Assembly (NCBI RefSeq): GCF_900156605.1
Contig: NZ_FTOA01000001.1
Location: 434,001 to 498,000 of the forward strand
Direction of reading: 5' to 3'
Length of the DNA: 64,000 nucleotides
From: Insolitispirillum peregrinum
GTDB taxonomy: Bacteria > Pseudomonadota > Alphaproteobacteria > Rhodospirillales > Rhodospirillaceae
A program made the translations under genes and the position numbers. The notes under the pieces are model-generated. The model searched no databases and was not told the origin of the DNA. It saw only the letters and a list, made by a program, of their open reading frames with translations. Shown here in pieces: positions 38,693 to 48,920 of the stretch. Each line of letters begins with the position of its first letter. The stretch's first letter is position 1.

Positions 38693-40777
38693 ATGCTTGC
38701 GTCCAGTCTGTTTGTTATTGTTTGTGGTGTGGTCGCCCTGGCCTATGGTCTGTGGGCGATGCGCGCCGTTCTGTCTGCCGATGCCGGGTCCCTGGACATG
38801 CGCCAGATTGCCGGGGCCATTCAGGAAGGGGCTTCGGCCTATCTCAATCGTCAATATCGCACCATCGCCGTGGTCGGGGTCGTCGTCGGGGCTGCCCTGG
38901 GCTGGCGGCTGGGCTGGCCGGTGGCGGTCGGATACGCCATCGGGGCCATTCTGTCCGGGGTGGCGGGCTATGTCGGGATGAACATCTCGGTCAGGGCCAA
39001 TGTCCGAACCACCGAAGCCGCGCGGGCGCAGGGCATGGGCGGGGCGTTGACCATCGCCTTTCGCTCCGGGGCGGTGACAGGGATGCTGGTGGTGGGGCTG
39101 GGGTTGTTGGGGGTGGCGGTCTATTACACCGCTCTGCGTCTTTCGGCGATCCCGGAACGGACAATCCTTGAAGCGCTGGTCGCCCTGTCCTTTGGCGCAT
39201 CGCTGATTTCCATCTTTGCCCGACTGGGCGGCGGCATCTTTACCAAAGGGGCCGACGTCGGTGCCGATCTGGTCGGCAAGGTCGAGGCTGGAATCCCCGA
39301 AGACGACCCGCGCAATCCGGCGGTGATTGCCGATAACGTTGGTGACAACGTGGGCGATTGTGCCGGTATGGCCGCTGATCTGTTTGAAACCTATGTGGTG
39401 ACCATGGTGGCGACCATGGTGCTGGCGGCCATCCTGTTTGCCGGGGATGGCGCTGAAAAGATGATGTTGTACCCGCTGATGATTGGCGGGGTATGCATTC
39501 TGGGCTCGGTGCTGGGAACGTTCTTTGTCCGGCTGGGGGCCTCGCAGAACATCATGGGGGCGCTGTACAAAGGCGTTCTGGCCTGTGGCGTTGCGTCGGC
39601 GGTGCTGGTGGCCTTTGTGACCTTCCTGATGTTCGGATTCAGCGAGACGCACCAAATCCGTGGGGGAATGCTGATCGGGCCGTGGCATCTGCTGGCCTCG
39701 GCAATGGTCGGCCTGCTGGTGACCGGGGCCCTGATCTGGATTACCGAGTACTACACCAGCACTGCCTATCGTCCGGTCAGGAGTGTGGCCGAGGCATCCG
39801 TGACAGGTCATGGCACCAACGTCATTCAGGGGCTGGCGGTGTCGATGGAGGCAACAGCCCTGCCGGTTCTGGTGATTTGTGTCGGCATTCTGTCGGCCCA
39901 TGCCCTGGCCGGGTTGTTCGGGATTGCCGTTGCCGCGACCACCATGCTCGCTTTGGCCGGGATCATTGTGGCGCTGGACGCCTATGGGCCGGTGACCGAT
40001 AACGCGGGTGGGATCGCAGAGATGGCCAATCTGCCACCGGAGGTCCGCAAGGTGACCGATGCACTGGATGCGGTGGGTAATACCACCAAGGCGGTGACAA
40101 AAGGCTATGCCATCGGCTCGGCCGGGCTGGCGGCTCTGGTGCTGTTTGCCGCCTATACCGAAGACCTGCACCACTATTTCCCGACGCTCGATCTGACGTT
40201 CAGCTTGCAGGACCCTTACACCGTGGTTGGCCTGCTGGTTGGTGGGCTGCTGCCCTATCTGTTCGGGGCAATGGGGATGCAGGCCGTTGGGCGGGCTGCC
40301 GGAGCGGTGGTGATCGAGGTTCGTCGGCAGTTCCGCGAGATCGATGGCCTGATGGAGGGAACCGCCAAACCCGAGTATGGCCGTTGTGTTGACATGCTGA
40401 CCCGGGCCGCAATCCGTGAAATGGTGTTGCCGTCCCTGCTGCCGGTGCTGGCTCCGTTGCTGCTGGCCGGGATCATCTGGGCTGTCGCTGGCAAGGCCGC
40501 CGCCTTTACCGCTTTGGGGGCGATGATTCTGGGGACGATTGTCACCGGCCTGTTTGTTGCCCTGTCGATGACCTCCGGGGGCGGGGCATGGGATAACGCC
40601 AAGAAATACATCGAAGATGGTCATCATGGCGGCAAGGGGTCGGACGCCCACAAAGCCGCCGTCACCGGCGATACCGTCGGCGATCCTTACAAGGATACGG
40701 CTGGCCCGGCGATCAACCCGATGATCAAGATTACCAACATTGTCGCGCTGCTGTTTCTGGCGCTTGTCGGTGGGTGA
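38693..40777 (+). CDS. hppA: Membrane-bound proton-translocating pyrophosphatase (K+-independent type)
   Basis: 694-aa membrane pump with about 16 helices that couples pyrophosphate hydrolysis to proton export. Active-site motifs: [59 protein letters not shown], and [19 protein letters not shown] near the end. In [18 protein letters not shown] the Lys after GNTT and the Thr three residues later are the markers of K+-independent enzymes. The ATG at 38693 follows a GGGGGG run; an in-frame ATG at 38678 is possible. Such pumps are common in photosynthetic and nitrogen-fixing Rhodospirillales. Confidence 0.95.
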   Translation: MLASSLFVIVCGVVALAYGLWAMRAVLSADAGSLDMRQIAGAIQEGASAYLNRQYRTIAVVGVVVGAALGWRLGWPVAVGYAIGAILSGVAGYVGMNISVRANVRTTEAARAQGMGGALTIAFRSGAVTGMLVVGLGLLGVAVYYTALRLSAIPERTILEALVALSFGASLISIFARLGGGIFTKGADVGADLVGKVEAGIPEDDPRNPAVIADNVGDNVGDCAGMAADLFETYVVTMVATMVLAAILFAGDGAEKMMLYPLMIGGVCILGSVLGTFFVRLGASQNIMGALYKGVLACGVASAVLVAFVTFLMFGFSETHQIRGGMLIGPWHLLASAMVGLLVTGALIWITEYYTSTAYRPVRSVAEASVTGHGTNVIQGLAVSMEATALPVLVICVGILSAHALAGLFGIAVAATTMLALAGIIVALDAYGPVTDNAGGIAEMANLPPEVRKVTDALDAVGNTTKAVTKGYAIGSAGLAALVLFAAYTEDLHHYFPTLDLTFSLQDPYTVVGLLVGGLLPYLFGAMGMQAVGRAAGAVVIEVRRQFREIDGLMEGTAKPEYGRCVDMLTRAAIREMVLPSLLPVLAPLLLAGIIWAVAGKAAAFTALGAMILGTIVTGLFVALSMTSGGGAWDNAKKYIEDGHHGGKGSDAHKAAVTGDTVGDPYKDTAGPAINPMIKITNIVALLFLALVGG

Positions 40778-40785
40778 GGGGCATC

Positions 40786-40827
40786 AAAGACAACAGGGGA
40801 GCACGTGGTTGCTCCCCCGTTGTCTTT
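40786..40827. terminator. Bidirectional terminator between hppA and the TolC-family gene
   Basis: AAAGACAACAGGGGAGCA pairs with TGCTCCCCCGTTGTCTTT around a 6-nt loop. It is shared by the two convergent genes. Confidence 0.85.
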
Positions 40828-40844
40828 ACGGTTCACAACTCTGG

Positions 40845-42182
40845 CTAATCCGCCACTGGCGAGGCCAGAATATCGCCCTTGCCCGACGAGGCGTTGGCGA
40901 GTGACAGTTGCCCCATGGCCTGCAACACCTGATAGGTCGCCATATTGGCGTCAAACAGGGCGGCAGTCAGGTTGATGCGGGCGTTGAACACTTCGTTTTC
41001 CGCATCCAGCACGTTGATGGCGGTTTCCTTGCCCGCTTCACGCAGCTTGATGCGGGAGGTGTAGACTTCCGACGCAATATTGACGGCATTCTGCAGCAGG
41101 TTGACCCGCTGACGGGCCGTTTCCAGAGCCTGCCATGCCAGCTTGGTCTGTTCCTCGACCTTGCGATGGACGTAGACCTGCTTGTCCTGACTGGCGGCAT
41201 AGTCATAGGCGGCGCGGGCAGTATTGGCGCGGGTGGCAAAGCCGTTGAAGACGTTCCAGTTGGCGGTCACCAGCACCGAATAGTCACGACGAACACCGAT
41301 GACGGTGTTCTTGTTGTGCTCGTAGTCGGCGGCGGCTTCTAGGTTCACCCGCGGCATATAGTCGGCTTCGGCGGCATCGCGCTGTTCCGAGGCCACGGCG
41401 CTTTGCTTTTTGGCGCTTTCAAGGGCCGGGTTGTTGGCGACGGCAATCTTGATTGCATCATCAAGGGACGGCGGCAGCAGTTCCAGAGGAACGCCAGGCA
41501 TCCGCATCGACGCCATGTCAGGCTTGCGGCCATAGACCTGTTCGTAGGTGGATACCGCGTCTTTCAGGGCACCTTCGACGGTGACGCGGCGTTCCTTTGA
41601 AATCTGCAGGCGGGACTTGGCTTGCAGCACGTCAACGGCAATCCCGGAGCCACGCTGGACGCGCTCGTTTTCCAGATTGAGCTGCCGCTTGATGTTTTCT
41701 TCGTTCTGGCGCGACAGGTTGATCAGTTCGCGCTGGCGCAGGACGTTGAGATAGGCAGCCACCCCTTGCAGCAGGACGCTTTGCTCGGTGGCGCTTGAGT
41801 CGCTTGAGACGGCATCCTTTTGCAGCTTGGCGGCTTCATAGGCCGAGGCGGTGGCGCCACCGTCATACAGCACCTGTGTTGCCACCACGCTGGCGGTGTC
41901 GCGGCCCATGCCGAACGGGTCGCCCACGGTGTCGCGGCGGGTGGGGTTGTCGACATATTCGTAGCCGGCATCGCCTTTGAGGTCAACGCGGGGCAGATAG
42001 CCGCCAAAGGCCTTGTTCACCTGCTCTTCGGCGCTGGATACGTTTTTGCGACCGGCGGAAACCTGAGGGTGGGTGTTGACCAGATCCCGCAATTCTTCTG
42101 CCATGGATGCCGCCCAGACTGGCTGGGTGGCCGCAATCAGCGACAGTGCGGTCAGGCCGCACAGAAAGACTTTTGTTTTCAT
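40845..42182 (-). CDS. TolC-family outer-membrane protein (type I secretion/efflux)
   Basis: 445-aa outer-membrane channel. A signal peptide (KTKVFLCGLTALSLIAAT, cut after PVWA) is followed by SMAEELRDLVNTHPQVSAGR and two similar halves of coiled coil plus beta strands. Both halves show the family pattern: GYLPRVDLKGDAGYEY in the first, DYMPRVNLEAAADYEH and DYSVLVTANWNVFNGFATRA in the second. These features resemble TolC/LapE type I secretion proteins. No inner-membrane ABC or adaptor gene is adjacent. The ATG at 42182 begins the signal peptide; upstream in-frame sequence is not protein-like. Confidence 0.88.
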   Translation of the reverse strand: MKTKVFLCGLTALSLIAATQPVWAASMAEELRDLVNTHPQVSAGRKNVSSAEEQVNKAFGGYLPRVDLKGDAGYEYVDNPTRRDTVGDPFGMGRDTASVVATQVLYDGGATASAYEAAKLQKDAVSSDSSATEQSVLLQGVAAYLNVLRQRELINLSRQNEENIKRQLNLENERVQRGSGIAVDVLQAKSRLQISKERRVTVEGALKDAVSTYEQVYGRKPDMASMRMPGVPLELLPPSLDDAIKIAVANNPALESAKKQSAVASEQRDAAEADYMPRVNLEAAADYEHNKNTVIGVRRDYSVLVTANWNVFNGFATRANTARAAYDYAASQDKQVYVHRKVEEQTKLAWQALETARQRVNLLQNAVNIASEVYTSRIKLREAGKETAINVLDAENEVFNARINLTAALFDANMATYQVLQAMGQLSLANASSGKGDILASPVAD

Positions 42183-42558
42183 CCCCGGTCCCACTGACGG
42201 TTGCCCCAGACGCCCGTGTCTGGAAGGCTCTTTCACCCCTGGTTGTGGTTCCCGCCTTGATATGTGCGGTTCACCACCTGATTTGATAATGAATTCCGGA
42301 TTGCAGGTCAAACGAACAAACCGGATTTGTATTGTCAGACATCTCCTTTTGGGCAGGATGCCGGTCTGGCGCGCGAGAGAGGGTTGAGGGCAAACAATAC
42401 CTGACCCCAAGAAAATTCCGCACTGGCCGCGCGTTATATGGTGCTGGCGGATAAGATGTTGTACAAAGCGGGTGATCCGTTCCTTTTACCTATATTCGTG
42501 AACCGCGATTCGGCGTTCGAATGCTTCCGGCTGGCGTGGGCCGAAAATTGGGTGTGCT

Positions 42559-45500
42559 ATGGCTTTTATGGACTCCTCTGTTCTGTTGATGGCCTCGCTG
42601 AGTGCTGCGATCATGGCGGGCGCTCTGGTCTATCAATCACTGCTGCCCGGTAATGGCCCGTGCCTGCGGCTCTGGGGCGGTGGAGTCCTGCTGCTTGTCT
42701 TCCACACGGTTGTTTTCCGCTGGCTATCGGAGACGGAAACGCCTGAATTCATCAGGATTGTGGTGTCCGAGGGCTCTCATTTGCTGGGGGCCATTCTGCT
42801 GGTGGCCGGCTCCTGGATGTTCTGCGAGCGTCCGATCCCGCGCTTTGCCCTGTGGGTGACCGGGGGCTGCGGGGCCCTGTGGCTGTTGATGGCATCCCTG
42901 ATCGGCTTTCCGGCCGATTTGCTGGTGTTCCCCATTCATGCGGTGGTTGGCGGCATGATGGTGATGGTGGCGGTCACCATGTGGCGTCATGGCCGTCTGC
43001 CGCATTTGTCGGCGCAATATCTGGCGTTGTCCCTGTTGGGATGGGGCGGGTCGGTGATCGTCTTCCCGATGATGATGGCTTTGCCCGAATGGCGCGAGCT
43101 GACCTATCGCTTTGATGTCATGGCCGGGCAGGCTTTCGGGATGCTGGTGGCGATCGGATTGCTGGTGGTGGCGTTGCGGCGCCAGAGCGAGCAGATTGAC
43201 GCTGCCCGCCAGCAGGCGATCATCTCGGAGCTGGCGGCCGCCGAGCAGGCTGGCAAGATGCGCCGTATTCTGGACGTGATGCCCGACGCGGTGATTTCGG
43301 TGAACAGCTTGGGAGACATTCAGGAATTCAATCCTGCCGCCGAGCGGGTGTTCGGCTATGCCGCCTTCGAGGTTCTCGGCAAGCCACTGGCCATGGTCAT
43401 TCCTGCATCGTGGGATGCCGGTTTCGACAGCATGGCGGCTTCCAGTGGTCTGGCATCCCTGGCCAGTGTCGAAGTGGACGGACTGCGGCGGAACGGTCTG
43501 CGGGTTCCCCTGGCCATTGCGGTCAGCACGGCGCGCCAGTCGGAAGGCGACCTGCATGTGATCGTCGCCCGTGACATTACCGAAGCCCGCCTGACGGCCC
43601 GTCTGGGCGAGTTTTTGCATCATCTGGAGCAAAAGGTTCTGCGTGGGATTGGCCACCAGGAATTTGCCCGTGAAGTCTGCCGGGATCTCAGTGATATTTT
43701 TGACATTCCCCAGGTGTCGCTGATCGAGCGGGTGGAGAAGGAAGAGGCGCTGGCGCTACGGTCCTGCTATTGCCGCTGGGGTGCCCCCGGCGATGAGGGC
43801 TGCGAGTCCGCTGACCTGAAAGCCCTGTGGGAACAGTTGCTGGCCGGTGGTGGGGTCGCCTGCGGCATTTTGCATGAAGTGATCCGCACCGGCATGCCTG
43901 CCCTGGTGCGGCGGGGCGAGCGGCTGGCGGCCCATATGGATGGCCTGCCGCCCGAAGCCCAATGGTCCTTTGTGTTGCCGGTCTGGTTGCAAAATGACGT
44001 GTCGGCCTTGCTGGTGCTGGTCGGCGACGGGCAGTCTCCGGCCGAGCCGTTGCGGCAGCGGCTGGAAACGGTGGCGGCGCGGTTGGGGGCCGTGCAACAG
44101 CAGGTGCTGGACCAGCGTCGTCTGCGGTTGCAGGGAACGGCGATGGCCGCCGCGGCCAATGCGATTTTCATCACTGACCGCAATGGCCGCATTGAATGGG
44201 TCAACGACGCCTTTACCCGCCTGAGCGGCTATGGCGAAAAGGACATCATCGGCCAGACCCCGGCGTTCCTGCGCTCCGGGGTACAGAATGGCGAAACCTA
44301 TCAACGTTTGTGGGAAACCATCCTTGATGGCCGTATCTGGCGCGGCGAAATGGTCGAACGCCGCAAGGACGGGACAATGTACACCGTTGATCAGACGGTG
44401 GCTCCGATTGTTGATGACAGCGGTTCGATTGCGCACTTTGTCGCCATTCATGAAGATGTGACCGAGCGCAAGCGGGCCGAAGAACGTATCCTGTACCTGT
44501 CGAATTATGACACCCTGACCCGCCTGCCCAACCGGGTGCTGTTCCGCGACCATCTGTATCAGGCGGTGACCAAGGCCCGCAGTGACCGGTCGGCACTGGC
44601 GGTGATGTTCATCGACCTTGACCGCTTCTCGCGGGTTAACGATACCCTTGGCCACGAAGTTGGTGATCAGTTGCTGATGACCATTGCCTCGCGCATCAAC
44701 GCAGTTGCCGCACCGTTTGCGGAAACCGTGGCCCGTATCGGCGGCGACGAGTTTGCGGTGATCCAGAGCCATCTGCCCAACGCCGATACGGCGGCGACGC
44801 TGGCGCGCAAGATCATTGATGAGGTCGGCAAGCCGGTTGATCTCGATGGTCTGGAAGTGCGGGTTGGGGCCAATGTCGGGATTGCCATTTTCCCGCAGGA
44901 TGGCGAAGACCCCGATCACCTGATCAAGAATGCCGACATGGCGATGTACCGCGCCATTCGCTCGGAAAGCGAGAGCTATTTCTTCTTCTCCAATGACATG
45001 AATGCCGAAGCCCGGATCCGCCTCAGTCTGGAAGGCGATTTGCGGCGGGCGATTGATAACGGCGACCTGACCCTGTTCTTCCAGCCACAGGTGGACGTCA
45101 AAACCCGGCGGGTGGTGGGGGTCGAAGCCCTGCTGCGCTGGAACCACCCGGAACAGGGGGCGATTTCACCGGCCCGCTTTATTCCGGTAGCAGAAGACAG
45201 CGGTCTGATCCTGCCGATTGGCGACTGGGTGTTGCAGGAAGCCATGCGGCAAAGCCGCGCCTGGCAGTTGGACGGATTGCCGTCGGTGACCATGGCAATC
45301 AATATTTCTGCGGTGCAGTTCCGCCAGAAAGGTCTGGTCCAGCGCGTGCGTGATGTGGCCGACAGTATTGGTCTGGACCCGCGCAAGGTCGAGCTGGAAC
45401 TGACCGAAAGCATGCTGATGCAAGACGCCCGCGAGGCGGTGCAGGTTCTGTCCGAGCTGTCGGAAATGGGGGCGCAACTGGCCATTGACGATTTCGGGAC

Positions 45501-45855
45501 CGGCTATTCCTCGCTGAGTTACCTCAAGCAGTTCCCGGTGGACAAGCTGAAGCTGGATCAGTCCTTTGTCCGCCACATGACCACCGAGCACAACGACGCG
45601 GTGATTGCGCGGGCAACGATCAATCTGGGACACAGTCTGGGGCTGGAAGTGATTGCCGAAGGCGTCGAAACCGAAGAACAGTATACCTATCTGCTGCACG
45701 AAGGCTGCGACGTGATTCAGGGCTATCTGTTCGGTCGCCCGATGGCGGCCGATGCCCTGGCCAACCTGCTGCGCGAACAGGCTGCATCGGGTGGGGTGTT
45801 TTTCCCCCATATTCGGGAGACGTCCCTGGAAGGTTTTGCAGGATTGAACCGGTAA
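42559..45855 (+). CDS. Membrane-bound PAS-GAF-PAS-GGDEF-EAL protein (cyclic-di-GMP turnover)
   Basis: 1098-aa signalling protein. Residues ~1-215 hold about seven hydrophobic segments. A PAS domain (~235-345, MRRILDVMPDAVISVNSLGD), a GAF-like region (~350-520) and a second PAS/PAC (~530-650, AAANAIFITDRNGRIEWVND) follow. The diguanylate cyclase domain has an intact signature RIGGDEF near 725; the phosphodiesterase domain has EALLRW near 854, NISAVQFRQ and DDFGTGYSSLSYL. Both catalytic motifs look intact, so either activity, or switching between them, is possible. Cyclic-di-GMP controls motility and biofilm. The gene stands alone; pdxJ follows after 51 bp. Confidence 0.93.
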   Translation: MAFMDSSVLLMASLSAAIMAGALVYQSLLPGNGPCLRLWGGGVLLLVFHTVVFRWLSETETPEFIRIVVSEGSHLLGAILLVAGSWMFCERPIPRFALWVTGGCGALWLLMASLIGFPADLLVFPIHAVVGGMMVMVAVTMWRHGRLPHLSAQYLALSLLGWGGSVIVFPMMMALPEWRELTYRFDVMAGQAFGMLVAIGLLVVALRRQSEQIDAARQQAIISELAAAEQAGKMRRILDVMPDAVISVNSLGDIQEFNPAAERVFGYAAFEVLGKPLAMVIPASWDAGFDSMAASSGLASLASVEVDGLRRNGLRVPLAIAVSTARQSEGDLHVIVARDITEARLTARLGEFLHHLEQKVLRGIGHQEFAREVCRDLSDIFDIPQVSLIERVEKEEALALRSCYCRWGAPGDEGCESADLKALWEQLLAGGGVACGILHEVIRTGMPALVRRGERLAAHMDGLPPEAQWSFVLPVWLQNDVSALLVLVGDGQSPAEPLRQRLETVAARLGAVQQQVLDQRRLRLQGTAMAAAANAIFITDRNGRIEWVNDAFTRLSGYGEKDIIGQTPAFLRSGVQNGETYQRLWETILDGRIWRGEMVERRKDGTMYTVDQTVAPIVDDSGSIAHFVAIHEDVTERKRAEERILYLSNYDTLTRLPNRVLFRDHLYQAVTKARSDRSALAVMFIDLDRFSRVNDTLGHEVGDQLLMTIASRINAVAAPFAETVARIGGDEFAVIQSHLPNADTAATLARKIIDEVGKPVDLDGLEVRVGANVGIAIFPQDGEDPDHLIKNADMAMYRAIRSESESYFFFSNDMNAEARIRLSLEGDLRRAIDNGDLTLFFQPQVDVKTRRVVGVEALLRWNHPEQGAISPARFIPVAEDSGLILPIGDWVLQEAMRQSRAWQLDGLPSVTMAINISAVQFRQKGLVQRVRDVADSIGLDPRKVELELTESMLMQDAREAVQVLSELSEMGAQLAIDDFGTGYSSLSYLKQFPVDKLKLDQSFVRHMTTEHNDAVIARATINLGHSLGLEVIAEGVETEEQYTYLLHEGCDVIQGYLFGRPMAADALANLLREQAASGGVFFPHIRETSLEGFAGLNR

Positions 45856-45906
45856 GCCCATCATGGGCCTGCAGACGGCCCCCGCCCTGTCGGCGGGGAT
45901 TTGGAA

Positions 45907-46674
45907 ATGGAAAAGCGGTACACCATGGCTCGGCTTAGCGTAAACCTGAACAAAGTCGCCCTGTTGCGGAATTCTCGCCATACCGGATCTCCGAATGTGG
46001 TGGAGTTTGGACGGATTGCCCTGGAGGCCGGTGCCAAAGGTCTGACCGTGCACCCGCGCCCCGACGAACGCCACATCCGCCGTACCGATGTCCATGATCT
46101 GGCCGCTTTGCTGGCGCCGTTGCGTCCGGCGATCGAATTCAATATCGAAGGCCGCCCGACAGCGGATTTCCTTGATCTGGTGGCCGAAATCCGCCCCGAG
46201 CAGGTGACGCTGGTGCCCGATGCGCCGCAGGCGTTTACCTCTGACAGCGGCTGGAACCTGTCTGCCGAAGGGGAAACCCTGAAGCCGGTGGTGCAGCGGT
46301 TGAAGCAACAGGGTGCGCGGGTGATCCTGTTCATGGACCCCGATGCCGCCCAAACTCCGGCGGTTCCGGCCACCGGTGCCGATGGTTTCGAGATTTATAC
46401 CGGTGCCTACGCCGAAGCGGTGCGGCTGCATGGTCTGGACAGCGAGGCCGGGCAGGCGGCGTTGCAGGCGGTGGTCGGGGCGGCGCAGGTCGGGCAAAGG
46501 TTGGGGCTGATGGTCAACATCGGCCATGACCTCGACCTGCTGAACACGCCGCCGTTGATTGCCGGGGCTCCGTTCATTCACGAAGCGTCGATTGGTCACG
46601 AACTGACCGGGGACGCCCTGCGCTATGGTTTCGCCGAGGCCGTGCGCCGGTATGGTGCCGCTCTGGCTGTCTGA
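45907..46674 (+). CDS. pdxJ: Pyridoxine 5'-phosphate synthase
   Basis: 255-aa TIM-barrel enzyme for the last ring-closing step of vitamin B6 synthesis. ARLSVNLNKVALLRNSR, LTVHPRPDERHIRRTDVHDL, IEFNIEGRPTADFLDL, VTLVPDAPQAFTSDSGWNL and NIGHDLDLLNTP are conserved; HEASIGHELTGDALRYGF near the end is the phosphate-binding segment. The start at 45907 has GGGGA at a good distance; the family start matches better from the ATG at 45925, so either is possible. Confidence 0.95.
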   Translation: MEKRYTMARLSVNLNKVALLRNSRHTGSPNVVEFGRIALEAGAKGLTVHPRPDERHIRRTDVHDLAALLAPLRPAIEFNIEGRPTADFLDLVAEIRPEQVTLVPDAPQAFTSDSGWNLSAEGETLKPVVQRLKQQGARVILFMDPDAAQTPAVPATGADGFEIYTGAYAEAVRLHGLDSEAGQAALQAVVGAAQVGQRLGLMVNIGHDLDLLNTPPLIAGAPFIHEASIGHELTGDALRYGFAEAVRRYGAALAV

Positions 46675-46694
46675 TAGAAAAAAGGAACTCCCTG

Positions 46695-47222
46695 ATGCGC
46701 GCTTTTCATATTCGTCCGGCCCGCGATACCCAGGACATGGCGTCGGCGCGGCGATTGTTCCGCGACTATCAGGGATACCTGAACGTTGATCTGTGTTTTC
46801 AGGGCTTTGAAACCGAGCTGAACACCCTGCCGGGCGATTACGCGCCGCCGGTGGGTGAGTTGCTGCTGGCATGGGAAACCGAAGACCGCGGCGAAGGCTT
46901 GTTCCTTGCCGGTGGGGTGGCGGTGCGCCCGCTGTATCAAAAAGCCGCGACCGAGCCGGTATTGGTGCCCGGGGCCTGCGAGATGAAACGGTTGTACGTT
47001 TACCCGCAGTATCACGGTCAGGGGATTGGCGGCCGTCTGGCGCACCAGATCATCGCCTGTGCTCGCCAACTGGGCTATCAGCGGATGGTTCTCGATACGC
47101 TGGAGCGGCTGGATGAGGCGGTGGCCCTGTACCAGCGGTTTGGTTTTCAGGAATGCGCCCCCTATTACGACAACCCCATCCCGGGGGTGATCTACATGGA
47201 ACTGGACCTGACCGCGGTCTAA
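46695..47222 (+). CDS. GNAT-family N-acetyltransferase
   Basis: 175-aa acetyltransferase. FHIRPARDTQDMASARRLFR opens the fold. The acetyl-CoA loop is MKRLYVYPQYHGQGIGGRLA, in a form close to the R/Q-x-x-G-x-G/A pattern, and YQRMVLDTLERLDEAVALYQ with RFGFQECAPYYDNP closes it. The substrate is unknown. It starts 20 bp after pdxJ with AAAGGA upstream and may share its transcript. Three tandem palindromic repeats follow at once. Confidence 0.85.
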   Translation: MRAFHIRPARDTQDMASARRLFRDYQGYLNVDLCFQGFETELNTLPGDYAPPVGELLLAWETEDRGEGLFLAGGVAVRPLYQKAATEPVLVPGACEMKRLYVYPQYHGQGIGGRLAHQIIACARQLGYQRMVLDTLERLDEAVALYQRFGFQECAPYYDNPIPGVIYMELDLTAV

Positions 47223-47231
47223 TGTCGTGCC

Positions 47232-47404
47232 CTGTCGCATCGCTGACACGAAAACCGGTTCCCACTTTTCGTGCGATGAGTCAGCTTTTTCTGTCGCATC
47301 GCCGACACGAAAACCGGTTCCCACTTTTCGTGCGATGAGTCAGCTTTTTCTGTCGCATCGCCGACACGAAAACCGGTTTCCACTTTTCGTGCGATGCTTT
47401 AGAG
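47232..47404. repeat. Three tandem 59-bp palindromic repeats (variant of family 1, second hairpin)
   Basis: Unit boundaries at 47232, 47291 and 47350. Each holds GTCGCATCG-CYGA-CACGAAAA pairing with TTTTCGTGCGATG around CCGGTTYCCAC. Copies 1 and 2 are joined to the next by AGTCAGCTTTTTC. The copies differ by only one or two bases, so the expansion is recent. Confidence 0.9.
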
Positions 47405-47477
47405 TTCCCGCCTCTTTTTTCCCTGCTCTTCAGGGGTTACGGGGGCTGGGTGCCCCCATCGTCAAGGACTACCCATC

Positions 47478-48629
47478 ATGCTGACCAAGCCTTCGGTTCG
47501 CCCTGCAAATCCCAACTTTTCCTCCGGCCCGTGCGCCAAGCGTCCGGGATGGTCGGTTGATGCCTTGTCGGCGACGCCGGTGGGTCGCTCGCACCGGGCA
47601 AAGATCGGCAAGGAACGGCTGGCCGAGGTGATCGACCGTTCTGCCGCCATTCTCGGCCTGCCGGATGGCTGGCGTCTGGGGATCGTCCCGGCGTCGGATA
47701 CCGGCGCGGTGGAAATGGCCCTGTGGTCGTTGCTGGGGCCGCGTGGTGTGGACATGCTGGCGTGGGAAAGCTTTGGCTCGACCTGGGTTTCCGACGTGCT
47801 GAAGCAGCTGAAGCTGCCGGATGTGCGGGTGCTGGAAGCGGGCTATGGCGCGCTGCCGGACCTGTCGCAGGTTGATTTCAGCCGCGACGTGGTGTTCACC
47901 TGGAACGGCACCACCTCGGGCGTGCGGGTGCCGAACGGTGACTGGATTGCCGAGGATCGGGAAGGTCTGGTGATCTGCGATGCCACCTCGTCGGCGTTCG
48001 CGATGGAGATGGCATGGGATCGGCTGGATGTGGTCACCTGGTCGTGGCAGAAGGTGCTGGGTGGCGAAGGGGCGCATGGCATGATTGCCCTGTCGCCGCG
48101 CGCTGTTGCCCGCCTTGAAAGCCATACGCCTGCCTGGCCGATGCCCAAGATTTTCCGCCTGACCTCGGGCGGCAAGCTGATTGAAGGCATCTTCCGTGGT
48201 GACACCATCAATACTCCGTCGATGGTGGCGGTCGAAGATCAGGTGGATGCGCTGAAGTGGGCGGAAAGCATTGGTGGCCGCCCGGCGCTGATTGCCCGCT
48301 CACAGCAGAACCTGCGCGCTGTGGAAGACTGGGTTGCCCGCACGCCGTGGATTGATTTTCTGGCCAAAGACCCGGCAATCCGCTCGTGGACCTCGATCTG
48401 TCTGGTGATCACTGCTGACTGGTTTACCGCCTTGTCAGAGGATGACCGGGCCAAGGCCGCCAAGAAAATCGCCTCCCTGCTGGATGCTGAAGGGGTCGGT
48501 TATGATCTGGGCAGCTATCGCGATGCCCCTGCCGGACTGCGCATCTGGGGTGGGGCGACGGTCGAGACGTCGGATATCGAAGCCCTGTTGCCGTGGATCG
48601 AATGGGCTTATGAACAGGTGAAAGCATAA
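47478..48629 (+). CDS. serC: Phosphoserine aminotransferase
   Basis: 383-aa PLP enzyme of serine synthesis, making phosphoserine from 3-phosphohydroxypyruvate and glutamate. [38 protein letters not shown] and [12 protein letters not shown] match the long serC type found in alphaproteobacteria. The PLP lysine lies in [20 protein letters not shown]. The partner gene serA, often next to serC in this group, is not here. A strong terminator follows. An AAGGA lies 14-18 bp before the ATG. Confidence 0.93.
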   Translation: MLTKPSVRPANPNFSSGPCAKRPGWSVDALSATPVGRSHRAKIGKERLAEVIDRSAAILGLPDGWRLGIVPASDTGAVEMALWSLLGPRGVDMLAWESFGSTWVSDVLKQLKLPDVRVLEAGYGALPDLSQVDFSRDVVFTWNGTTSGVRVPNGDWIAEDREGLVICDATSSAFAMEMAWDRLDVVTWSWQKVLGGEGAHGMIALSPRAVARLESHTPAWPMPKIFRLTSGGKLIEGIFRGDTINTPSMVAVEDQVDALKWAESIGGRPALIARSQQNLRAVEDWVARTPWIDFLAKDPAIRSWTSICLVITADWFTALSEDDRAKAAKKIASLLDAEGVGYDLGSYRDAPAGLRIWGGATVETSDIEALLPWIEWAYEQVKA

Positions 48630-48661
48630 AAAGCATACGAACGGTATGCTTCAGTATTCAG

Positions 48662-48700
48662 GGGCGGGTTGCCGAGGTATCGGTGACCTGCCCTTTTTTT
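48662..48700 (+). terminator. Rho-independent terminator after serC
   Basis: GGGCGGGT...ACCTGCCC outer stem (one mismatch) with an inner CCGA/TCGG stem, followed by T7. Confidence 0.85.
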
Positions 48701-48920
48701 CTTAAATTACCATTTTAAAAATGTGGAATATGGGGTAAGAAAGAGATCGCCTTACCTGAAAGTTGTTAAATAAGGATCATTTAAAACTAAGGGAAGGCTA
48801 TGGTCGTATGTCAGTGACCATCTTTTTGCTTTAATCATGATGGCAGAATATTAAGGAATAAAAGGCTCTTTGGTGCTATCCAGAGGACGCCCGTTCCTGA
48901 ACTCTACTTTGGGGGGAATC
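48701..48920. promoter_or_regulatory. AT-rich upstream region of the chemoreceptor gene
   Basis: Clearly AT-richer than the surroundings, with a TGGTC...GACCA inverted repeat near 48800-48822. No coding region. It presumably holds the chemoreceptor promoter; I could not assign a sigma factor. Confidence 0.35.

Noticed and set aside
38255-40651. Very long open frame on the minus strand opposite hppA
   Set aside because: His/Gln/Gly/Arg-rich translation with no domain, fully antisense to a clear pyrophosphatase; a product of high GC and codon bias.
47232-47404. CRISPR array
   Set aside because: Units are adjacent 59-bp palindromes with no unique spacers; no cas genes.
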